Positions 58,277 to 64,000 of a stretch of 64,000 nt of DNA are shown piece after piece. Source of the DNA: Serratia odorifera (lineage in GTDB: Bacteria; Pseudomonadota; Gammaproteobacteria; Enterobacterales; Enterobacteriaceae); assembly GCF_900635445.1 (NCBI RefSeq), contig NZ_LR134117.1, positions 1,612,001 through 1,676,000 of the forward strand. The letters run 5' to 3'. The stretch's first letter is position 1. The number at the start of each line of letters is the position of its first letter. Both the position numbers and the translations under genes were made by a program. The notes beneath the pieces are model-generated. The model did no database searches. It saw nothing but the letters and a program-made list of their open reading frames with translations, and had not been told where the DNA came from.

Positions 58277-59454
58277 ATGATCGCGCGGCGCTGGTTTAAT
58301 CCTCTACTGTACGCATTAGTGCTGATTGGCCTGAATATGCGCCCCCTGCTGACGTCTATCGGCCCGCTGCTGCCGATGTTGCGCCAGGCCACCGGGCTGA
58401 GCTTTGGTGGCGCGGCGCTGCTGACCAGCTTGCCGGTGCTGATGATGGGCCTGATGGCGTTGGCCGGCGGCGCCATCAGCCGTTGTTGCAGTGAGCGAGC
58501 CGGTATCCTGCTGAGCCTGTTGGCAATTGGCCTGGGGGCGCTGTGGCGCGAACTGGCGCCGGGCAGCACGCAGCTGTTACTGAGCGCGGTGCTGGGTGGG
58601 CTGGGCATTGGCGTGATACAGGCGATGATGCCGGGCATCATCAAGCAGCACTTTCTCAAGCAGATGGCGCTGGTGGCCGGCCTATGGTCGGCGGCGCTGA
58701 TGGGCGGCGGTGGGCTGGGGGCGGCGATTACTCCATGGCTGACCTCCAGCGGTGCGGACTGGCACCGCGCGCTGGCCTGGTGGGCGCTGCCGGCGCTGTT
58801 GGCAGCGATGGTCTGGCTGGTGGTCAGTCGTGGTCTTGGCCGTTTGCCGCAGCCAAAGTGGGTGCAGGCAACCCGCATGTTGCGTAATCCTCGCGCCTGG
58901 CTGCTGGGACTGTATTTCGGCTTGATTAATGGCGGCTATACCAGCCTGATAGCCTGGCTACCGCCGTATTATATGCAGCTGGGCTGGCAAGCGCAGGCCA
59001 GCGGCGCACTGCTGGCGTTGATGACCGCCGGACAGGTGGCAGGGGCATTGCTGCTGCCGGCGTTGGCGAGATCGACAGACCGGCGACCGCTGTTGTTGCT
59101 GGCGTTGGCGATGCAACTGGTCGGGTTGATCGGCCTGATTTATCAGCCGCAAACGCTGCCGTGGCTGTGGGCGTTGCTGGCCGGCCTGGGGCTGGGCGGC
59201 GCGTTCCCGCTGTGTCTGGTGCTGGCGCTCGATCATATCGCGCACCCGGCGATGGCGGGCGTCTGGTGGCCTTTATGCAGGGCATCGGCTTTTTACTGGC
59301 GGGCGTGACGCCCTACCTCTCCGGCCTGCTGCGCGATTACAGCGGCAGTTTTGTGCTCGACTGGCAGATCCATGCGCTGCTGGTGCTGGCGCTGATGGCG
59401 CTGACCCGGCGCTTCGACCCGCGCAGCTACCGGCGTGCCTTCGGCGAGTCATAA
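58277..59454 (+). CDS. CynX/NimT-family MFS transporter (one-base deletion)
   Basis: Twelve-helix inner-membrane transporter, about 392 residues, clearly related to E. coli CynX (LVLIGLNMRPLLTSIGPLLPMLRQATGLSF, then GLWSAALMGGGGLGAAITPWL and YFGLINGGYTSLIAWLPPYY). Near 59260 one C is missing (GGCGTCTGG should be GGCCGTCTGG), giving MAGRLVAFMQGIGFLLAGVTPYLSG to the stop. CynX is coded with cyanase in E. coli, but no cyanase gene is here; the related NimT exports 2-nitroimidazole. Substrate unknown. Probably controlled by the divergent LysR regulator. Confidence 0.87.
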
Positions 59455-59528
59455 TTTTGTCACTGCGGCTCCCTATAGTGACGTTGCTTTTTACCTTTGG
59501 GCATCATCATCATCAGGGAGCGTAGAAC

Positions 59529-60872
59529 ATGTATTTTAAAAAATCCCGTCTGGCGCTGTTGGCCGGCTGCCTGGCGTTCAGTACGCCGCTGCTGGCACAA
59601 CAGGCGGTGACCGCCGAGCTGGCGGGGCACGCGGTATTGCCGGTGAAATCCACCGTTGCCACGCCAGAGGATGCGCCGTCGGATTTACGCGACAGCGGCA
59701 AATACACCAGTGGCCAGCGCGTTGGCGAGCTGGGCAGCGTGGCGGGCAAGTCCGCCGATCGCCTGACGGGCATCGGCTTACCGATCGCCGGCCAGCCGCT
59801 GCAAGGGCATTCGGGCATCAAGCACATGGCGGATGGCAGCTACTGGGTACTGACCGACAACGGCTTCGGCAGCAAGGCCAATTCACCGGACGCCATGCTG
59901 TATCTCAACCATTACCAGATTGATTTTAAAACCGGCGGCGTCAGTCGTTTGAAAACGGTGTTTTTACACGATCCGGATAAAAAAGTGCCGTTTCATATCG
60001 TTAACGAGAGCAGCGCAAAGCGTTATCTGACCGGCAGCGATTTTGACCCGGAAAGCTTCCAGTTTGCCGACAATGCGCTGTGGATCGGCGATGAGTTCGG
60101 TCCCTACCTGATCAAGGCCGATCTGGACGGCAAGATCCTGGCGGTATTTGCCACCGAGGTGGAGGGCAAAACGGTGAAATCGCCGGATAACCCGACCCTG
60201 ACCCTGCCGGGAGCGCCGGATGGCAAGCAAAATTTCCAGGTGGCGCGTTCCAAGGGCTTTGAGGGCATGGCTGCCTCCAAAGACGGTACGATGCTCTACC
60301 CGCTGCTGGAAGGTGCGCTGTGGGACGGCGAGAAATTTGAGAATATCGGCGGCAAGCGCTACCTGCGGGTGCTGGAATTTGACGTAAAACAGCAGCAATG
60401 GACCGGCCGCAGCTGGCAGTATCTGCTGGAGGACAACGGTCATGCTATTGGTGATTTTAATATGATCGACGCGACTCATGGATTGGTGATCGAACGTGAC
60501 AACGGCGAGGGCACGGCGGATAAAGCCTGCGCCAGTGGGGCGCCGACCGGTAACTGCTTTAGTCAGCTGGCGAAGTTCAAACGGGTATACCGTATCGCGT
60601 TCTCGGCTGACAATGTCGGCAAGCCGGTAGAAAAACAGGCTTATATCGACCTGCTGAATATTCAGGATCCAAACAAACTGGCGCGCAAGCCGTTAAATAA
60701 CGGCGTGCTGACCTTTCCGTTCTTCACCATTGAAAACGTCGATGTGGTAGATGACAGCCATATCGTGGTGGGCAATGACAATAATTTCCCGTTTTCTTCC
60801 AGCCGCCAGCCTAACGTGGCAGATGATAACGAATTTATTTTGTTAAATGTGCCGCAGTTATTAAAACCGTAA
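59529..60872 (+). CDS. Secreted phytase-like esterase-type protein
   Basis: 447 residues with a signal peptide (MYFKKSRLALLAGCLAFSTPLLA). The mature part matches the 'esterase-like activity of phytase' family, a beta-propeller type. Conserved pieces are HSGIKHMADGSYWVLTDNGFGSKANSPDA, DFDPESFQFADNALWIGDEFGPYLIKAD, KGFEGMAASKDG and the final NDNNFPFSSSRQPNVADDNEFILL. Relatives act on phosphate esters or are of unknown activity. It lies alone, 75 bases after the transporter. Periplasmic or secreted location is predicted. Confidence 0.85.
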   Translation: MYFKKSRLALLAGCLAFSTPLLAQQAVTAELAGHAVLPVKSTVATPEDAPSDLRDSGKYTSGQRVGELGSVAGKSADRLTGIGLPIAGQPLQGHSGIKHMADGSYWVLTDNGFGSKANSPDAMLYLNHYQIDFKTGGVSRLKTVFLHDPDKKVPFHIVNESSAKRYLTGSDFDPESFQFADNALWIGDEFGPYLIKADLDGKILAVFATEVEGKTVKSPDNPTLTLPGAPDGKQNFQVARSKGFEGMAASKDGTMLYPLLEGALWDGEKFENIGGKRYLRVLEFDVKQQQWTGRSWQYLLEDNGHAIGDFNMIDATHGLVIERDNGEGTADKACASGAPTGNCFSQLAKFKRVYRIAFSADNVGKPVEKQAYIDLLNIQDPNKLARKPLNNGVLTFPFFTIENVDVVDDSHIVVGNDNNFPFSSSRQPNVADDNEFILLNVPQLLKP

Positions 60873-61135
60873 TGCCACGGCGCCGACCACTCGGCGCCTA
60901 TTACCCACTGACTGATGATTGCCAGCGGGTTGGCAGTTTCTGCATGGTCGGCAAGTTATTGTTAATCCCCCAACTGACAATCTCTATCGAAATGGAAAAT
61001 AGCGGTGTCCTGGTGATTGAGTTCTCAGGTAGAACCTTGCCTTTGTTCTGGCGCTAGCCAGTTGGGGCGGGTTGCTGGCGTGGGGGGAACCGCTCGCCGG
61101 CGCGGCAGGCAGACGCGGAACCGACCCCCATGGTT

Positions 61136-61636
61136 TCAGAAATAGTCCACCAGCATGGTTGCGCCGCTGGTGAACTCGCCTTCGGTTAGCGTGCTGGCGG
61201 CATTTTTCACCGGCACGGCATCCAGCTTGGGCAGCTTGGCGTAATCAATGCTGAATGCGCTATTGATATTCAACGCCTTGCCGTCCGCCAACAGCTTAAT
61301 CCCCAAGCCATTGACGCTGGTATGCAGCACATTGGCGTCAAACGCGGCGCCGCTGCCGACGATTTTCATTTTCAACTGACGTGAGCCGTCGAGAAATTCG
61401 CATTCGACGGTATAGTCCAGCCGTTGCATATAACGATTGCCGTCAATTCTGTTTACCCCAACGTCTCCGAAATCAACATCAATCACTTTTCCTTTATTAA
61501 TCACGCACGGCGGCGGTGCCACTATGGTGGCGGAAATATTTACCTGCGTGCCCTGGTCAGCGGCCAAAACACCACCGCAGGCTGCCGACAGGGCGACGAG
61601 TATGCCACCTCTCAGCCCTTTGCTTATGCTGAACAT
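61136..61636 (-). CDS. Minor fimbrial subunit
   Basis: 166-residue chaperone-usher pilin. ATG 61636 gives a signal peptide ending GGVLA before ADQGTQVNISATIVAPPPCVINKGK. The first cysteine in PPCVINKGKVIDVDFGDVGV pairs with the one in LDYTVECEF, and the protein ends in a beta-zipper strand (GATMLVDYF). The strand-exchange N-terminal extension is present. It starts 16 bases after the FimH-like gene and is in the same direction, so the two are cotranscribed. No chaperone or usher is in the visible part. Confidence 0.85.
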   Translation of the reverse strand: MFSISKGLRGGILVALSAACGGVLAADQGTQVNISATIVAPPPCVINKGKVIDVDFGDVGVNRIDGNRYMQRLDYTVECEFLDGSRQLKMKIVGSGAAFDANVLHTSVNGLGIKLLADGKALNINSAFSIDYAKLPKLDAVPVKNAASTLTEGEFTSGATMLVDYF

Positions 61637-61652
61637 AATCGTTAACCCTGCC

Positions 61653-62621
61653 TCACGGAGCACTGAAAATAAGCGTTGCCGATCCGGATAATGGCCCGGT
61701 GGCAATGCTGGTATAAGGTACATTATTTTTTACCGGCACAAAGGTGATGGTATCGCTACCGACGCCGTTGGTGATGCGTGTTCGAAAGGCGTCGTTGGGT
61801 TTAACCACTGCGTCTTTATACATCATCGCCACGCCGACATTGCTATTGGTGGTCTTGATGTAATCCGCTGAAAATCCGCTGGCATCGCTGACCAGACGAA
61901 TCAGAATATCCTGCGTGGCGCTCAGATCGTCACATTGATATGTCAACGCCTTGTCCTGTTTGATCTGCGCATTATTGACCGTTGTCGTCAGATAATCCTG
62001 CCGAATCTGGTTAAAGTTGACGTCAATCTGCCGGCCGTTATTGATGGTGCAGGTGGTAGTGACAAAATATGCATCATTATCGGCAATCAGCCGCCAGCGA
62101 TAAGGACCACACTGTGGGCAATTCGGCCGGTCGTTGGTTTGGGAGAAATTGATTTGGCCGATAACGTCACCTTTATTAATTTTAATATCAGGGGTCGGGA
62201 AGCGGTTTAGCACGATGTATACTCGAATGGCGATCGACTGCGAATTCAGGTTGGTCAGCGTTACGACGCTAATGCCGGAGGACACCGGCGAAGGATAATC
62301 GCGGCCGTTAATTGTCATGCCGCTGCCGATACCGCCAAAAATAGCGCTATTCATGCTTAACGCCGGGCTGTCGGTCTTTAAATAATCCGTCCAGCTGGAG
62401 ACGTCATTTTTACAGGTGACCTGGCTGACGTTGACGATTTCATTCTTGCCGTAGGAGAGCTGCGGTCCGATACGTACCCGCACGTCGACCGGTGTGGTGG
62501 AGCCACCAGGCGGGATCAGGCCACCGTCCGAGGTTCTGCAGGTAAAAGCAGAGGCATTTCCCGCCAGTAAAAGGGCGGCTAACATCAGGCCACTGTTGAC
62601 CAGGAAAACTAATTTTCTCAC
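61653..62621 (-). CDS. FimH-like type 1 fimbrial tip adhesin
   Basis: 322 residues. Signal peptide 1-25, then mature FTCRTSDGGLIPPGGS. The N-terminal lectin domain resembles FimH: mature residues F1, N47-D48 (CKND) and D54 (WTDYL) match the FimH mannose-pocket positions F1, N46-D47 and D54. The QTN at precursor 161-163 matches FimH Q133 and N135, but the following loop carries CPQC instead of the FimH D140-region sequence. A pilin domain starts near 190 (TTTCTINNGRQIDVNF) and ends in ATLIFSA. Probably a fimbrial adhesin for a mannosylated or related glycan. Confidence 0.85.
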   Translation of the reverse strand: MRKLVFLVNSGLMLAALLLAGNASAFTCRTSDGGLIPPGGSTTPVDVRVRIGPQLSYGKNEIVNVSQVTCKNDVSSWTDYLKTDSPALSMNSAIFGGIGSGMTINGRDYPSPVSSGISVVTLTNLNSQSIAIRVYIVLNRFPTPDIKINKGDVIGQINFSQTNDRPNCPQCGPYRWRLIADNDAYFVTTTCTINNGRQIDVNFNQIRQDYLTTTVNNAQIKQDKALTYQCDDLSATQDILIRLVSDASGFSADYIKTTNSNVGVAMMYKDAVVKPNDAFRTRITNGVGSDTITFVPVKNNVPYTSIATGPLSGSATLIFSAP

Positions 62622-62691
62622 TGTAATATCCCAATAATGAGTGACTAACGGCAGCGCCTGAAGCAGTTAACACAATCAGGCGCGCACTTCC

Positions 62692-63018
62692 TTATTTTGC
62701 CGGCGGAGAGGTTGAAAGAGGCATAATATTGGTATGGCTGGTCGCTGTGGTAGGCAACACCGGGTACCAGCGCAGTGAGTTTTTCACCGAGCCGCAGGTA
62801 ACAATAACCTCGCCTTTTTCCACCATATCCAATAATAAATTTCTGGCACGATACACGCCGACATCGATATATTCCGCCAATTGTCTCGTTGATAGCCATT
62901 CATGCTGATTTGACGGAGGTTTACCGCATTCTGGAGGGGGTGAAAGCGTGAGTAACGCCTGCCGCAGGGCTCGCTGAAGTTGTTGTATTTCCTGCTTTTT
63001 AGGAGATAGTGCTTCCAT
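62692..63018 (-). CDS. PapI/FaeA-family fimbrial regulator
   Basis: 108 residues from ATG 63018, which has AGAGG upstream. The middle matches PapI: STRQLAEYIDVGVYRARNLLLDMVEKGEV lines up with the PapI helix-turn-helix ([27 protein letters not shown]), followed by a wing ending RWYPV. The N-terminal extension and Ser/Thr/Pro tail are longer than in PapI. PapI works with Lrp and Dam methylation to switch pap fimbriae on and off. It is divergent from the major fimbrin, matching the pap arrangement. I infer a similar switching role. Confidence 0.75.
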   Translation of the reverse strand: MEALSPKKQEIQQLQRALRQALLTLSPPPECGKPPSNQHEWLSTRQLAEYIDVGVYRARNLLLDMVEKGEVIVTCGSVKNSLRWYPVLPTTATSHTNIMPLSTSPPAK

Positions 63019-63678
63019 AATACATCCTCTGTATTCCGTTGCTGCTTTCCCTGGGAGAAATTCATTTTCTCTATATGCTGCGTCTAGGATAAAACCGAGA
63101 GAAAGCAAATGACTAACTCTGTTGACTGCCTGAAATGTTTAGATTTTTTTCGCCTTACTTTATGGGCGTTTGCCGGGAGCCGAAGTCATAAGATTAGGCC
63201 TATTTTTGGATTATTATATTCACAAAACCCAAGTTTGCGATCTCATTGTTTGGCAAATAACAAAAAACAGGATTTTGTTCTAGTTTTGAATATTTTACGA
63301 TCTATGAGGCTAAAAATAGAGGGAAATTACCCAGATAAAGGAAATATATTGCGAATATTTAAATGGCGTTAAAAAAGTCTTTGTTTAAAGCGGGGCTTTT
63401 GCCAGAATATTCATCGCCGGCCATGAGGGCTAGCTTGGGTAAATGGGGTTTTATTCACTAATTAAACGCTTGTTTATATTGTTAGGTTTATTAATGAATC
63501 AAATCATTTCCCCGCTATTAAAGGGAGGCTTTATCGTCGTCATCTCTCTGGCTCTGGCAAGTTTACTACTCTCAAAATGCTAAAGATTAACAGCAGCCTA
63601 TTTATGCGCGGTTACGCGTTAGGCTGCCACGATCTTTACGGGAATACGCATTACTTTCTTATAAGGAATATAGGTTTT
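63019..63678 (+). promoter_or_regulatory. Fimbrial promoter region with three CGATCT sites
   Basis: 660-base AT-rich region between the PapI-like gene and the major fimbrin. It holds only three GATC sites, each inside CGATCT: 63239-63242, 63299-63302 and 63631-63634. Two are preceded by A, giving ACGATC, the sequence reported as recognised by PapI-Lrp in pap. GATC sites are Dam targets. No inverted repeats typical of an invertible fimS element were found. A small hydrophobic reading frame lies inside at 63494-63583. Confidence 0.55.
63494..63583 (+). CDS. Possible 29-residue hydrophobic peptide
   Basis: ATG to TAA encoding MNQIISPLLKGGFIVVISL followed by ALASLLLSKC. A single membrane-spanning stretch with charged Lys flanks, the pattern of small membrane proteins and type I toxins. 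AGG lies about eight bases upstream; no strong Shine-Dalgarno. It sits about 95 bases before the major fimbrin on the same strand. It could be a leader peptide, a small membrane protein or chance. Confidence 0.35.
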   Translation: MNQIISPLLKGGFIVVISLALASLLLSKC

Positions 63679-64000
63679 ATGAAACTTAATAAAGTCATGA
63701 TGGCAGCAGTGATTGCATTTGGCGCTACTTCTTTCGCTCACGCTGCCGTTAAAGATCAGGGTCACGGTAAAGTAAATTTCATCGGTTCTATTATTGATGC
63801 ACCTTGCTCTATTGCACCAGAATCGATCGATCAGACCGTCGATCTGGGTCAGGTGTCCAACGTGGCGCTGAAAGATGGCGGCACCTCCAACCCACGTCCC
63901 TTTGACATCAAACTGGAGCAGTGTGATACCACTACGCTGAAAAGCGTCAGCGTGACCTTCACCGGCACCGAGTCTACCGGCAACAAGGATCTGTTGGCGA
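63679..64000 (+). CDS. Major fimbrial subunit, FimA type (cut by window edge)
   Basis: 107 codons visible. The signal peptide MKLNKVMMAAVIAFGATSF ends AHA before AVKDQGHGKVNFIGSIIDAPCSIAPESIDQTVDLGQVSNVAL, with the N-terminal strand-exchange segment and first cysteine of a type 1 pilin. The second cysteine of the disulfide is in LEQCDTTT. AAGGAAT lies upstream of the ATG. It is divergent from the PapI-like regulator and probably starts the fimbrial operon continuing beyond the window. Confidence 0.9.
   Translation, partial: MKLNKVMMAAVIAFGATSFAHAAVKDQGHGKVNFIGSIIDAPCSIAPESIDQTVDLGQVSNVALKDGGTSNPRPFDIKLEQCDTTTLKSVSVTFTGTESTGNKDLLA

Noticed and set aside
60872..61057. 61-residue frame starting at the stop of the phytase-like gene
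   Set aside because: The TAATG overlap is suggestive, but there is no family match and the composition looks non-coding.
63109..63372. 87-residue reading frame upstream of the major fimbrin
   Set aside because: AT-rich region, no family resemblance, and it covers the CGATCT sites. A purine-rich GAGAGAAAG upstream is not enough to call it a gene.
63019..63678. Invertible fim switch of the E. coli fimS kind
   Set aside because: No pair of inverted repeats flanking the promoter was found, and no FimB/FimE-type recombinase gene is in the window.

Overview
The window is a stretch of enterobacterial chromosome, most likely Serratia (S. marcescens group). Evidence: GC-rich coding DNA, proteins very close to Escherichia coli homologues, and gene neighbourhoods that follow the E. 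coli 80-81 minute region (malS, ghrB-yiaD, tag, glyQS, yiaF, mtlADR-yibL, yibF-selAB, wecH, xylBAFGHR) plus a block from the 88 minute region (yiiM, sodA, fdhD, fdoGHI-fdhE). Genes that E. coli lacks at these places are typical of Serratia: a 2-ketogluconate operon, a GDSL autotransporter esterase, a VgrG module and fimbrial genes. The species call is inference.

Layout. 1-7.0 kb: malS (cut by the window edge), then a 2-ketogluconate operon on the minus strand (ptxS, kguE, kguK, kguT, ghrB) with a perfect 16-bp operator palindrome before kguE. 7.1-13.6 kb: yiaD, an AT-rich orphan fimbrial adhesin, tag, an autotransporter esterase and an MFS transporter. 13.9-24.8 kb: glyQ-glyS, yiaF, mtlA-mtlD-mtlR behind four CRP-like sites, a LysE exporter divergent from a MocR-type regulator, and yibL. 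24.9-38.6 kb: a methyltransferase, yiiM, sodA (Fur box), then formate dehydrogenase-O (fdhD, fdoG with an in-frame selenocysteine TGA and SECIS hairpin, fdoH, fdoI, fdhE), a DcrB-like lipoprotein, yibF and the selenocysteine machinery selA-selB. Selenoprotein and insertion machinery therefore lie within 10 kb.

38.9-46.2 kb: a type VI secretion VgrG module with DUF2169-pentapeptide protein, a second pentapeptide protein, DUF3540 protein, PAAR-like DUF4150 protein, VgrG and a small membrane protein. No recognisable toxin is present. This is the least understood system in the window. 46.3-57.1 kb: wecH, a Tat-exported amidohydrolase, and the D-xylose regulon (xylBA divergent from xylFGH, then xylR). 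57.2-60.9 kb: a LysR regulator divergent from a CynX-like transporter, and a secreted phytase-like esterase. 61.1-64 kb: part of a fimbrial locus with a FimH-like adhesin, a minor pilin, a PapI/FaeA-type regulator and the start of the major fimbrin, whose intergenic region carries three CGATCT sites suggestive of Pap-like phase variation.

Data quality. About nineteen single-base indels split twelve otherwise intact genes, including the essential glyQ and glyS, mostly where a short G or C run is one base short. I treat these as probable sequencing or assembly errors and annotate each gene across its full length.
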